A stretch of 47,852 nt of DNA from Deltaproteobacteria bacterium (GTDB lineage Bacteria > Myxococcota_A > Polyangia > JACPQR01): NCBI GenBank assembly GCA_016190375.1, contig JACPQR010000222.1, positions 1 through 47,852 of the forward strand. The letters run 5' to 3'. Both the position numbers and the translations under genes were made by a program. Positions 22,883 to 32,091 of this stretch are shown here, piece after piece. Position 1 is the first letter of the stretch. The number at the start of each line of letters is the position of its first letter. The notes beneath the pieces are model-generated. The model saw only the letters and a program-made list of their open reading frames with translations, was not told the origin of the DNA and did no database searches.

Positions 22883-25477
22883 TCAGGGCCCCGCAACCGG
22901 GTCCGGTCTGACGACCGCCACGACCTGGTGACCGTCGGCGAGGCGGGTCTGTGCGACGCGACGGAGCTCCCCGGTGGTCAGCGCGTCGATCCGGGCAGGG
23001 GTGCGCCAGACCTCTTCAGCGCCGCCCTCCAGGAGCTCCGCCATCGCGAGTCGAGCGGCTGCCCTGGGCGCGCCCTCCAGCGAGGACGCGTGGGAGGCGT
23101 GCAGGCGGGTCTGGGCCCATCGGAGCTCGTCGGAGGAAGGGCCGGCGGCTCGCAGGGTGCCTAGCTCGGCGAGGATCGCGGCAGTCGCGGCGTCCACGTT
23201 CTCGGGCGCGACCGTGGCCGCGATCGCGACGAGGCCGGGGTCGATCCCGGCGAAGGTCGAGACCGAGGTGCGGAACGCGAGGCCGCGGTCGGACAGGAGG
23301 CCGCGAAGCCTCCTCTCGAGGATCGACGCCAGGGCCTCGAGAGCGGTGCGGTCGCGGTCCGTCCATCGGACGCCGAGAAAGCCGATGGCGACCTCGGCCT
23401 CGCGGCCGTGGCGCGCAGCCGTCACGGCTCGCGACGAGGGCGGCGGCGGCGGCTCGGCGACGGGGACCACGGGCTCCGGGGCCGGGCGAAGGCCGCCCAC
23501 GAGGTCGCGCATCAGCGCGAGCGCGCGCTCGGGATCCACGTCTCCGGCGATGGCGACGACCATCCGCCGCGGATCGAGCAGCGCCGAAGCGAATGACCGA
23601 AGCCGCGTCCGATCCGCGCCATCGACGACCTCGGGGCGGCCAAACAGATTGCGGCCGTAGGGATGAGAGCCGAAGAGCGCCGTGGCGAGGAGCGCCGCCG
23701 AGCGCGGGTCGGAGGTTGCCTCGTCGATCTCGGCCCTCGCGCGCTGGCGGCCATCTTCCAGTGACCGGGCATCGAGCGCCGGGTGAAGGAGTGCATCGAC
23801 CGATCGGGCCAGGCTCTCGTCGAGCGAGCTGGCGAGAAAGCCCGCGTCGATTCCGAACGAGTCGCGGCCGCTGAAGGCTCGGATGCTCTGCTCCTGCTCG
23901 CTGCTCGCCCGTCCGATCAGGCCGGCGAGGAGCGCCGACAGCCCCGCGGTGGCGCTGTTCTCGGCCCCCGCACCGCCCACGAGCGCGATCCGGACGGCGA
24001 CGACCGGCGCCGATCGCTCCGTTCGCACGATCGCTCGCAGCCCGTTCGGCAGGGTCTCGCGAAGGACTCCGCCGGCGAGGGTCTCGCGCCGGCCAGGGCG
24101 ATGTCGCTCGTCCTCGAGGCGGATCGCGGACGTCACGGCGTTTGCCAGGCGCCGATCGAGGCCACCGCCGCTGCCCTCCGGCACGAGCGCAACTACCGTC
24201 AGGCTCCGGGGATCGAGGAAGCGCCGTGCCGCGTCGAGGATGCTGCGAGGTCCGACCGAGCGGACCGACGCTCGGTAGCGCGCCCCGAAGGAGCGGTCGC
24301 TTCCGATGGCCGCGAGCCAGCCGAGCTTCCGCGCCAGTCCGGTTGCCGTGTCACGCGGCCAGGCGTCATCGCGCTCGATCATTCTGCGCGCCCTGGCGAC
24401 CTCGCTCGGCGCGGGCGGCGCGTGGCGGAGCCGGAACGCCTCACGCGCGATCGCTTCGAGGACGTTCGCGACGTCGGCGGCGGCACAGCGAGCCGTCAGG
24501 ACGAGCAGGCCCGGATCCCGGGGCGCGTGGAGCGTTCCGCCGACGTGCGTGGCGAGGCCGCGGCGGGCCTGAATCTCGGTAGAGAGTCTCCCATTCGGGC
24601 CCGTCAGGATCGCGGCGAGCACGTCGAGGGCCGGCAACGCCGGGTCGGTCGCGGCCGGCACGCGGAAGCCCACGGCCAGCCGCGCATCGTCGACGCGGTC
24701 CGAGAGCACGGCGACGCGGGCCGCGCGCTGCGGTGGCTCGGCGGGGCGGTCCGGCCGCGCGGGAGCGGACCGCGTGGACCCGAGAGCGCGATCGGCCTTC
24801 TCGCGGATCGCGGCGGGATCGAAGTCTCCGGTGACCACGAGCGTCATGTTCGCCGGCACGTACCAGCGGCGGTGGAACCGCGCGATCGCCCCCCGGCCGA
24901 TCTTCGCCACCGTCTCCATCCGCCCGACGACGGGACGACCGTAGGGATGCGCGCGGAAGGCCTCGCCGAAGAGACGCTCGACGACCAGCCGCTCGGGATC
25001 GCCACGGCTCCGCCGGATCCTGGCGACACGCACGCCGACCTCCTGATCGATCCGATCGGCCGTGAGAGAAGGCTCGAGGACTGCGCCGGCGAGCAGCTCG
25101 AGCGCCCGGTCTGCGGCGCGTTTCGGAACGACGACCTCGAAGATCGTCTGGTCGTGCGTGGTCCAGGCCTCGAGCCGGCCCCCGACAGCTTCGACCTGCG
25201 CTTCGATCCGGGCCGGCACCAGGCCGTCGAGGAGCTGCGCGATTCCGGACTCGCCCGATGCCTCGTCGGCGCTGCCGACCCCGACGGCCAGGAGGATCGC
25301 GACGACCGGCGCCCCCCGCGATTGCCGAACCACGAGCTTGGCGCCACCGGCCAGCTCGTCGATCTCGACATCGTCGGTCGCGGCCCCACCCGCCCGGGGG
25401 TGGAAGATCCGGTCGATCGCGGCGCAGGCGGTCGTACCCATCGCGAGGGCGAGGGCGAGTACGAGGCGGCGCCGCAT
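22883..25477 (-). CDS. Double M16-type lipoprotein lacking the zinc motif
   Basis: 864 residues. The signal peptide MRRRLVLALALAMGTTAC ends in a TTAC lipobox. There are two tandem M16 units, each with both M16 subdomains: unit 1 (~40-445) with RWYVPANMTLVVTGDFDP, unit 2 (~455-860) with LRETLPNGLRAIVR and RRMVVAIAGDVDPE. In active M16 peptidases HxxEH sits in a G(I/L)AHxLEHM helix. Here that helix reads SGIAQLLDGLV in unit 1 and TAGLSALLAGLIG in unit 2, so both units lack the zinc ligands. It is probably a non-catalytic chaperone or partner like inactive M16 subunits, anchored to the envelope. It is divergent from the ECF sigma gene, with an 84-bp gap. Confidence 0.85.
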   Translation of the reverse strand: MRRRLVLALALAMGTTACAAIDRIFHPRAGGAATDDVEIDELAGGAKLVVRQSRGAPVVAILLAVGVGSADEASGESGIAQLLDGLVPARIEAQVEAVGGRLEAWTTHDQTIFEVVVPKRAADRALELLAGAVLEPSLTADRIDQEVGVRVARIRRSRGDPERLVVERLFGEAFRAHPYGRPVVGRMETVAKIGRGAIARFHRRWYVPANMTLVVTGDFDPAAIREKADRALGSTRSAPARPDRPAEPPQRAARVAVLSDRVDDARLAVGFRVPAATDPALPALDVLAAILTGPNGRLSTEIQARRGLATHVGGTLHAPRDPGLLVLTARCAAADVANVLEAIAREAFRLRHAPPAPSEVARARRMIERDDAWPRDTATGLARKLGWLAAIGSDRSFGARYRASVRSVGPRSILDAARRFLDPRSLTVVALVPEGSGGGLDRRLANAVTSAIRLEDERHRPGRRETLAGGVLRETLPNGLRAIVRTERSAPVVAVRIALVGGAGAENSATAGLSALLAGLIGRASSEQEQSIRAFSGRDSFGIDAGFLASSLDESLARSVDALLHPALDARSLEDGRQRARAEIDEATSDPRSAALLATALFGSHPYGRNLFGRPEVVDGADRTRLRSFASALLDPRRMVVAIAGDVDPERALALMRDLVGGLRPAPEPVVPVAEPPPPPSSRAVTAARHGREAEVAIGFLGVRWTDRDRTALEALASILERRLRGLLSDRGLAFRTSVSTFAGIDPGLVAIAATVAPENVDAATAAILAELGTLRAAGPSSDELRWAQTRLHASHASSLEGAPRAAARLAMAELLEGGAEEVWRTPARIDALTTGELRRVAQTRLADGHQVVAVVRPDPVAGP

Positions 25478-25501
25478 CGAGCGCGAGTCCTAGCACGCCC
25501 G

Positions 25502-25526
25502 GGAACATCGCCGGTGTCGAGCTGTC
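25502..25526 (+). promoter_or_regulatory. Candidate ECF sigma promoter
   Basis: GGAAC (25502-25506), a 17-nt spacer, then GTC (25524-25526, within TGTCAC). This matches the general ECF sigma-factor form GGAAC-N16/17-(C)GTC. It lies 36 bp before the start of the sigma gene itself, as expected for autoregulation, and between it and the divergent M16 gene. Confidence 0.55.
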
Positions 25527-25561
25527 ACAAAAACGGCGGACGTCGCCACTTGGAGGTGCGG

Positions 25562-26170
25562 ATGCTCCTGAACCGTTTGTCCTTGGAGGCTCCGCACCTT
25601 CCGGCGGGCGAGTCGCCGTCGGTGGCGCCCGCGCCGGATGAGCTGGCCCTCGAGATCCGTGGGCTCGGCCCCAGACGAGCGATCGAGATCTGCGCCCGAG
25701 CGCTCGGGCCCGGCGTCGGTCGGCTGTGCATGGGGCTGCTCGGGTCGCGCCCCGAGGCCGAGGAGGCCGCGCAGGAGACGTTCCTGCAGGCGGCGGCCGG
25801 GCTCGAGGGTTTCCGCGGCGAGGGCACGATCCGGTCCTGGATCTTCCGGATCGCGCGGCGCACCTGCGCCCGGCGCCTCGAGACCCGTGCCCGGCGGCAG
25901 GGCCGTCTCGTCCTCGCCTACGAGGCAGGCGAGGGGCCCGCGCGGCCCGACGAGGAGGTCGAGGCGCGCGATCGCGGCCAGATCGTGCGGGCGGCCCTCG
26001 CGGAGCTGCGTCCGTCGGAGCAGGAGGTGATCCTCCTGCGCTTCGACGCGGGGCTGCCCTTCCGCGAGGTCGCGCTTGCCTGCGGGATCGACGAGGCCAC
26101 GGCGCGCAAGCGCGCGAGCCGTGCCCTGGAACGGTTGAGGGAGCTCCTGCCACTGGAGGAGCTGAGATGA
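25562..26170 (+). CDS. ECF-type RNA polymerase sigma factor
   Basis: 202 residues from ATG 25562, with TTGGAGG ending 6 nt upstream. After a ~45-residue lead, region 2 is seen as RLCMGLLGSRPEAEEAAQET, LQAAAGLEGFRGEG and IRSWIFRIARRTCARRLETR. Region 4 is RAALAELRPSEQEVILLRF, DAGLPFREVALACGIDEATA and RKRASRALERLRELL. The size and two-domain layout are those of ECF (group 4) sigma factors. The stop overlaps the ATG of the giant membrane protein, whose zinc-finger-like N-terminus marks it as the cognate anti-sigma factor. A fitting promoter lies at 25502-25526. Confidence 0.9.
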   Translation: MLLNRLSLEAPHLPAGESPSVAPAPDELALEIRGLGPRRAIEICARALGPGVGRLCMGLLGSRPEAEEAAQETFLQAAAGLEGFRGEGTIRSWIFRIARRTCARRLETRARRQGRLVLAYEAGEGPARPDEEVEARDRGQIVRAALAELRPSEQEVILLRFDAGLPFREVALACGIDEATARKRASRALERLRELLPLEELR

Positions 26171-29100
26171 TGCCCGACGACTGCAGAGCCCTGAGAGACG
26201 ACCTGTCCTCCGTCATCGACCCAGACCCCGCCGCGCTCGATCGCCACGCGGAGCACCTCGCCTCGTGCGACCACTGCCGCGACGTGCGGCACGAGGCGCG
26301 CCTCGCCGCCCGCGCGGTCGGCTGGGCGAGCGAGGGGCTCGAGACCGACGACGCCTTCGTCGGTCGCCTGCTCGCCGCGGTCGAGGCCGCTCGCGGCGAC
26401 GAGCGCGGCGCGCGCATCACCGCGACGCATGCTGTCGGAGCAGTTCGCCTCGCCATCGCGACTGGCGGAGTCGAGAAGGTCGACGCAACCGTCCCAGACG
26501 CAGCAGCCGCTCGACATGCGGACCCCGCCCGTGGACCTTCCCGCCTTTCCGCCTTCCTGTTCGACCGGAAGCTCCGCCGGGTGGCGCTCGCCTCCGCCGC
26601 CGTGCTCGCCCTCGCCGCGGGAGCCGCGACCCTGCTGGCCGGCAGAGGCCGGGAGCGGACGCCGGCCCGCGAAGCTCCCGCCGTGGGCTCGGTCCTGACG
26701 GCGCGGGTCGACAAGATCCTGCGCGCTGGACCGGCCGCCTCGGGCATCGAGGTGCGAGCGACCGGCGCCACCCGCTTCGAGCCCGGGGCCGAGGGTCAGA
26801 GCGTCCGGGCGGGCGCGACGGTCCGCACCGATCGGCGTTCCTACGCTCGGCTCGCGCTCTCCGACGGTTCGACCCTCGTGCTCGATCGCGACACCGAGAT
26901 CGAGCTCGGCGCGAGCCAGCCGCGCAGCCTCCGGCTCGTTCGCGGAGTCGTGCTCGCGGACGTGGCCCACCTCGCCCGAGGGCCCCGCGCGTCGGTCGCC
27001 ACGCCGCACGGTACGGTCGACGTCCTCGGCACCAAGTTCCTGCTCACGGTCTCCGACGACGACACTCACGTCGACGTCCTGCGCGGGGTCGTGCGGCTGG
27101 CAGCGCGGACCGGGGAGGCCTCCGAGCTGAGCGCCGGGCAGGAGGGAGCCGTCGCGAGCGGCGACGGCGCGGTGAGAGTGAGCCCCGCCTCGTCGGTGGC
27201 GGCCAGCCTCGGCTGGTCCGAGCTCGACCAGGCCGGCCCCGAGGTGGCGGCGCCTTCGGGGCTGGGCGTCTTGCGCGCTCGCCGTCCCGGCGAGCAAGGC
27301 GCCGGAGAGCGCCCCCTCTCGCTCGAGCGCCACTCGGTGTCGGTGGGGGTGGCGGGAAACGTCGCGCGCACCGAGGTCGAGGAGGTGTTCGCGAACGACG
27401 GCCCCCACGTGCTCGACGGGACGTACGAGTTTCCGCTTCCTCCCGATGCCCGCATCGTCCGGCTGGCCCTCGAGGTCGACGGCAAGCTGGTCGAGGGCGC
27501 GATCGTCGAGCGTGATCGCGGGACGAAGATCATGGCGGGCGTGGTCCGAAATGCCACGCCCGTCGCCGAGCGCCGCGTCAAGGAGGAGTTCATCTGGGTG
27601 CCCGGTCCCTGGCGCGACCCGGCCCTCCTCGAGTGGCGCGCGGGCGGCCGCTTCGCCCTGCGGATCTTCCCGATCCCGGCGCACGGCTCCCGGCGCGTGG
27701 TCCTGGCGTACGAGCAGATGCTGCCGCCGCGCGGCGACGGCAGGCGCCTCGTCTACCCGCTGGCGAGACCGGTCGGAGAGGGAGCGCGCGCGGGGCGCTT
27801 CGAGCTCGAGGCCCGTGTGAGCGGCGTCGATCCGGCGCGGCCCGTCGTCGCGCGCGGCTACGACGCGAGCGTCGAGCGCGCGGGGGCCGGCGCGGTCGTC
27901 AGGTTCTCTCAGGACGACTTCGTGCCTTCGGGCGACTTCATCGTGGACTGGTCGATGCCCGGTCCTCTCGAGGAGGTGCAGACGTGGTCCTATCGGGGCC
28001 GGGACGACCCTCGGGGCTGGGCGCTCTTCGCGCTCAGGCCGAGGCTGCCAGCCTGGACCGAGAGCCGTCACGAGGACGTAGCGATCGTCGTCGACTCGAG
28101 CCACTCGATGCGCGGCGAGCGATACGAGCGCGCGGCGGCGCTGGCGGCGCGCCTGGTCGCCGAGATGGATCGGCGCGACCGCGTCGTCGTCCTCGCGTGC
28201 GACACCGAGTGCCGCAGCATGTCCGGCGGGATGCGCTCGCCGTCGGCGTCGAGCGCCGCCGAGGTCGTGCAGTGGCTCTCGGCGGTGCGTCCCGCGGGCA
28301 GCTCGAATCTCGCCCTGTCCCTGCGAGTCGCGTCCCGCGTCCTCGGCGCCGAGCGGCGCCAGGACCGGCCTGCTCGCGTCGTGTACGTGGGCGATGGCGT
28401 GGCGACCGTCGGTCACCGCGGGCTGGCGGCGATCGAGGCCGAGGTGGCCGCGCTCGCCAGGGACGTCTCGGTCACGGCGGTGGCGGTCGGCGGCGACGCC
28501 GATACGCAGGCGCTGGCCGCCGTGGCGCGCGCCGGCCGCGGTCACTTCGTCGCGTGGCTGCCCGGAGAGACCGCCGGCACGGCCGCGCTGGCCGTTCTGG
28601 AGACGACCTACGGTCCGTCCCTCGAGGCGCCGAGCCTCGAGCTGCCCCCCGGGCTCGAGGAGGTCGCGCCGCGACGGCTGCCGACGCTGCGCACGGGCGA
28701 GGAGATCGTCATCGCGGCGCGCCTGGCCGGGCCCGTCCGTGGCGAGGCCATCTTGCGGGGGCGGATCGCTGGAACGCCCTTCGAGCGCCGCTGGCCGATC
28801 GCGGTTGAGCCCGCGAACGTTGCGGGCAACGCCTTCGTGCCGGCCGTCTGGGCCGAGCGGGCCATCGCGGACATCGAGCGCGAAGGCCCGGCGGACGGCC
28901 CCGAGCGCATCGTCGCGCTGTCGAAGCAGTACGGAGTGCTCTCGCGGCACACCGCGATGATCGTCCTCGAGAGCGAGGCGATGTTCCGCGCGTTCGACGT
29001 CGAGCACACCGCGCCCGTCGCCGCGTGGAGCCCGGAGGACGAGCCCGTCGGGACGTCGAGCGGCCTCGGACTGGCGAAAGCCATGAGCGGTTGGCCGGAC

Positions 29101-30735
29101 GCCCACGGGTCGGCCGCCGCGATGGGCCGTGACTCGCAGGACGCGCTCGGCGCGCTCATGGGTGACGGGGTCGGCGAGAGCTTCGGATACGGTGGTCTCG
29201 GCCTGCGCGGCACGGGTCGCGGCGGAGGCGGGACCGGCGAGGGCACGCTCGGCCTCGGCAACATAGGCACGATCGGCCGCGGCGCGGGCTCGGGGACGGG
29301 CGCCGGCTACGGGCGAGGCGCCGGCGGGCTCAGGGGCCGCGCCTCGAGCGTGCCGAGCATCCGGACCGGCGCGGCCGAGGTGCGCGGCTCGCTGTCGAAG
29401 GAGGTGATCCGTCGAGTGATCCGCTCGCACCTCAACGAGATCCGTTTCTGCTACGAGCACGGAGCGATCGGTCGGCCCGACCTCGCGGGGCGCGTCTCGG
29501 TCCAGTTCGTCATCTCGCCGTCGGGGGCGGTGACGTCCTCCACGATCTCGTCGTCGACCATCGGCGCGAGCGCCGTCGAGGACTGCGTGTCCCGCGCGGT
29601 CAGGCGCTGGACCTTCCCGGCCCCCGCGGGCGGCGGAGTCGTCGTCGTCAGCTACCCGTTCATGTTCCAGATGGCGAACGAGGGAGTGGCCCAGGCCGCG
29701 GCGGACCCTCCGCCTCCGCGTGAGCTGCCGCCCTTGCCGCCCCTCGCACCGCGCGAGAGCCCTCCGGCGGCGTCGCCCTCCTTCGGTGGCCGACCTGCGG
29801 GTCCCGGCCGCTGGATGAGGCGCGTCTGGGAGCGCCGGGCGACGATAGCGGCGGAGGCGCCGGTACGTGCGGCCGACCGCCGCGCCGTCTCGGAGGCCGA
29901 GGCCGCTCTGGCCGAGCGGCCCGACAGCCGAGACCGCCACCGCGACCTGGTGCAGGCGCTCGCGCGGGCAGGCGACGTCGTCCGCGCGCTGTCCCTCGCC
30001 GAGGCGTGGGTCGATCGCGATCCGCTCGACACCGAAGGGATCGTCGCGCTGGCCGACGCGCTCGCTCGAGTAGGGCGTCGCGACGACGCGGTCCGGATGC
30101 TCTCGGGCACGGTCGACGCGGTGCCCGACGACCCCGCGCTGCACCGGAGGCTGGCCGAGGCGTTCGAGCGGTTCGGCGCCGGAACGCTCGCCTGCGCTCA
30201 CCGGGTCTCCCTGGCGGAGCTCGCGCCATCCGACGCCCGCGCGGTCGGGGCGGCGGTCAGGTGCGAGCGGGGGCTCGGAATGCCCGACGTCGCGGAGCGC
30301 CTCATCGGCCGGATCTCCGAGGCCGGCCTCAGGGAGCGCGTTCTCGACGAGGCCGGGCGCGTGGCCGCGGTGCGGGGCGCCCGGGGCGAGCTGGTGGTGG
30401 AGGCGACCTGGGAGGGCGAGACCGATCTCGATCTCGGCGTCATCGGGCCCAAGGGGGTTCGGCTCTCGTGGCTGGGCGGAAGGCGCTCGGTCGATGCGAG
30501 CCACCCCGACTCCGAGCAGGGCGAGCGGCTCGTGCTCGGCCATCTGCCGATCGGTGGCTGGCAGGTGGAGGTGACGCGCACGAGCCCGGGGCAAGGGGGC
30601 GCGCCGGTCAGGGGCCAGCTCGAGATCCGCGCTCTGGGACAGGTGCGCATCGTGCCCTTCGCGCTCGACGCATCCCGCGCGACGATCGCGCGCGTCGACG
30701 TGGGGCAGGTCGCGTCGCTCGTGCCCGCTTTCTGA
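26167..30735 (+). CDS. Giant anti-sigma / FecR / VIT / vWA / AgmX-PglI / TPR fusion
   Basis: 1522 residues; ATGATG at 26167 overlaps the sigma stop. Domains in order: an anti-sigma zinc-finger-like motif HAEHLASCDHCRD (28-40); a membrane helix (~139-158); FecR-like domain (~175-340, RTDRRSYARLALSDGSTLVL, ATPHGTVDVLGTKFL); a VIT domain (~380-520); a vWA domain (~636-810) with MIDAS DSSHS (643-647); a Gly-rich stretch (~985-1065); an AgmX/PglI C-terminal-type, TonB-like module (~1074-1165, RSHLNEIRFCYEHG, RRWTFPAP); TPR-like helices (~1240-1370); and a DUF2135-like beta domain (~1405-1518, TDLDLGVIGPKG). Everything after the helix should be periplasmic. The layout suggests an envelope sensor that holds or releases the ECF sigma factor. 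Confidence 0.85.
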   Translation: MMPDDCRALRDDLSSVIDPDPAALDRHAEHLASCDHCRDVRHEARLAARAVGWASEGLETDDAFVGRLLAAVEAARGDERGARITATHAVGAVRLAIATGGVEKVDATVPDAAAARHADPARGPSRLSAFLFDRKLRRVALASAAVLALAAGAATLLAGRGRERTPAREAPAVGSVLTARVDKILRAGPAASGIEVRATGATRFEPGAEGQSVRAGATVRTDRRSYARLALSDGSTLVLDRDTEIELGASQPRSLRLVRGVVLADVAHLARGPRASVATPHGTVDVLGTKFLLTVSDDDTHVDVLRGVVRLAARTGEASELSAGQEGAVASGDGAVRVSPASSVAASLGWSELDQAGPEVAAPSGLGVLRARRPGEQGAGERPLSLERHSVSVGVAGNVARTEVEEVFANDGPHVLDGTYEFPLPPDARIVRLALEVDGKLVEGAIVERDRGTKIMAGVVRNATPVAERRVKEEFIWVPGPWRDPALLEWRAGGRFALRIFPIPAHGSRRVVLAYEQMLPPRGDGRRLVYPLARPVGEGARAGRFELEARVSGVDPARPVVARGYDASVERAGAGAVVRFSQDDFVPSGDFIVDWSMPGPLEEVQTWSYRGRDDPRGWALFALRPRLPAWTESRHEDVAIVVDSSHSMRGERYERAAALAARLVAEMDRRDRVVVLACDTECRSMSGGMRSPSASSAAEVVQWLSAVRPAGSSNLALSLRVASRVLGAERRQDRPARVVYVGDGVATVGHRGLAAIEAEVAALARDVSVTAVAVGGDADTQALAAVARAGRGHFVAWLPGETAGTAALAVLETTYGPSLEAPSLELPPGLEEVAPRRLPTLRTGEEIVIAARLAGPVRGEAILRGRIAGTPFERRWPIAVEPANVAGNAFVPAVWAERAIADIEREGPADGPERIVALSKQYGVLSRHTAMIVLESEAMFRAFDVEHTAPVAAWSPEDEPVGTSSGLGLAKAMSGWPDAHGSAAAMGRDSQDALGALMGDGVGESFGYGGLGLRGTGRGGGGTGEGTLGLGNIGTIGRGAGSGTGAGYGRGAGGLRGRASSVPSIRTGAAEVRGSLSKEVIRRVIRSHLNEIRFCYEHGAIGRPDLAGRVSVQFVISPSGAVTSSTISSSTIGASAVEDCVSRAVRRWTFPAPAGGGVVVVSYPFMFQMANEGVAQAAADPPPPRELPPLPPLAPRESPPAASPSFGGRPAGPGRWMRRVWERRATIAAEAPVRAADRRAVSEAEAALAERPDSRDRHRDLVQALARAGDVVRALSLAEAWVDRDPLDTEGIVALADALARVGRRDDAVRMLSGTVDAVPDDPALHRRLAEAFERFGAGTLACAHRVSLAELAPSDARAVGAAVRCERGLGMPDVAERLIGRISEAGLRERVLDEAGRVAAVRGARGELVVEATWEGETDLDLGVIGPKGVRLSWLGGRRSVDASHPDSEQGERLVLGHLPIGGWQVEVTRTSPGQGGAPVRGQLEIRALGQVRIVPFALDASRATIARVDVGQVASLVPAF

Positions 30736-30842
30736 AGTCAGGGCACCTGCGCAGGCAGGACGAGCATGATGTCGGGGTCCGCGTCGGGCCACGTCTCGCG
30801 CACCGCGTCGAGGGCGCGGTACAGCGCGCGACTGGCGATCAG
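30733..30842. repeat. 110-bp direct repeat, left copy
   Basis: Identical by eye to 32613-32722 (offset 1880). It begins at the TGA stop of the giant fusion gene. On the minus strand it encodes the last ~35 residues of the lipoprotein at 32618-34165 (ALYRALDAVRETWPDADPDI), here detached from the rest of that gene. Confidence 0.95.
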
Positions 30843-30844
30843 AC

Positions 30845-31757
30845 GGCGTCCGTTCCATCTCCGCCAGCGACGACGGGACTGTTCGCGTGTGGGACCTGAC
30901 TCGTGCGGCTCCGACCAGCGAGCCCGGGCTCGGTCACGACGAGCCGTGCGCGCCCTGGCGCTCCACGCGGACGGCAGACGGGCGGTGTCCGCGAGCTCCG
31001 ACGCCACCCTGTGCCTGTGGGACGTCGAGCGCGGGGCAGCCCTCGGGACGTTCGAGGGTCACGGCGCGTCGGTCTACGCCGTGGCCTGCCATCCCGACGA
31101 CGATCGGATCGTGTCGGGCAGCTCGGATGAGACCGTTCGGGTGTGGCAAATCGGCCAGCGGGCGTGCGTCGCAACGCTCGATCACGGGGCCGCGGTCCGC
31201 GCAGTCGCGATCCACCCTGACGGGCGGAAGCTGGCCACTCTGACTCTGGACGAGACACTGCGCGTGTGGGACCTGAAAGGTGGGAGTTGCCTGTTCACGC
31301 TGCACCGGGCCGAGGGCGAGGAGGACGGCGAGCCAGGGGGTGTGCGCCGCCGGCGAGCGGGAACGTCGATCGTGATGGAGTTCGACGGCCTCGGGCGTCT
31401 GGTGAACGTCGACGGCACCTGGCTGCCCCTGGGGCCGGTGGCAATCCTTCCCGACGCGAAGGGGCCCTCACCGGCGGGTGGGACGGCGCCATCTCGATCC
31501 GCACTCTCGCCGGCGGAGCCGAGCTTCGCCGTCTCGAAGGGCATTCGGCATCGGCGGGCGCTCTCGCCGTGGAGCCCGCGGGCGGCCTGGCGGTGTCCGG
31601 AAGCGGCGACCGCACCCTGCGCGTATGGGATCTGGCCGGCGGACGCTGCGTGACGCGGTGGGATGCGGACGCCGAGGTCACCGCTTGCGTGCTGGCGCCA
31701 TCGGGGCGCGTGGTGCTGGGCGACAAGATCGGGGGCGTCATCGGACCGGGCGCTTGA
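30845..31757 (+). pseudogene. Degenerate WD40-repeat gene
   Basis: Several WD40 blades are readable: SASDDGTVRVWDL (near 30865), then in another frame RALALHADGRRAVSASSDAT with LCLWDVERG, YAVACHPDDDRIVSGSSDET with VRVWQIG, and IHPDGRKLATLTLDET with LRVWDLKGG. In a third frame there are GGLAVSGSGDRTLRVWDLAG and VTRWDADAEVTACVLAPSGR up to a stop at 31755-31757. At least two frame changes (near 30950 and 31470) and no start codon mark it as a pseudogene. The propeller would have had six or seven blades. The left end abuts the 110-bp repeat directly. Confidence 0.75.
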
Positions 31758-31806
31758 CGCGTACGGCATAGGGCCGTACGCTCAGTCGTTGTGAGCCGTT
31801 CGAACG

Positions 31807-32091
31807 ATGCGCTCGGGTGAAGCAAAGGCGAAGACGGAACGTCTCGAGGCTCGGGTGCCTGCCAGCGTCAAGGCGGTGCTTGCGAAGGCGGCGGCGATTC
31901 AAGGGCAAAGCCTGACGGATTTCGTCGTCGGTTCAGCCGCTGACGCAGCCAGGCGCGTCATCCGAGAGATGGACGTTCTCGAGCTGTCCGAGCGGGACCA
32001 GATCGCGTTTGTCGAGGCCGTCTCGAAGCCGGCCGCGCCGAATCGGGCTCTGCGGGCGGCAGCCGGGCGGTACCGAGCGAAGCGAGTCTGA
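31807..32091 (+). CDS. DUF1778 (TacA-type) antitoxin
   Basis: 94 residues. N-terminal ribbon-helix-helix KTERLEARVPASVKAVLAKA, then AAIQGQSLTDFVVGSAADAA, the hallmark DUF1778 sequence (K..RL..R....K.LIE.AA...G.SLTDFV). It continues with SERDQIAFVEA (the C-terminal toxin-neutralising part) and AAGRYRA. The RHH binds the promoter and represses the operon, and the C-terminus wraps the GNAT toxin. The stop TGA shares one base with the toxin start (TGATG). Confidence 0.9.
   Translation: MRSGEAKAKTERLEARVPASVKAVLAKAAAIQGQSLTDFVVGSAADAARRVIREMDVLELSERDQIAFVEAVSKPAAPNRALRAAAGRYRAKRV

Noticed and set aside
25918..30858. A 1646-codon open frame on the minus strand across the sigma and giant fusion genes
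   Set aside because: It is antisense to a protein with clear domains, and lacks motifs. Long open antisense frames are expected at this GC content.
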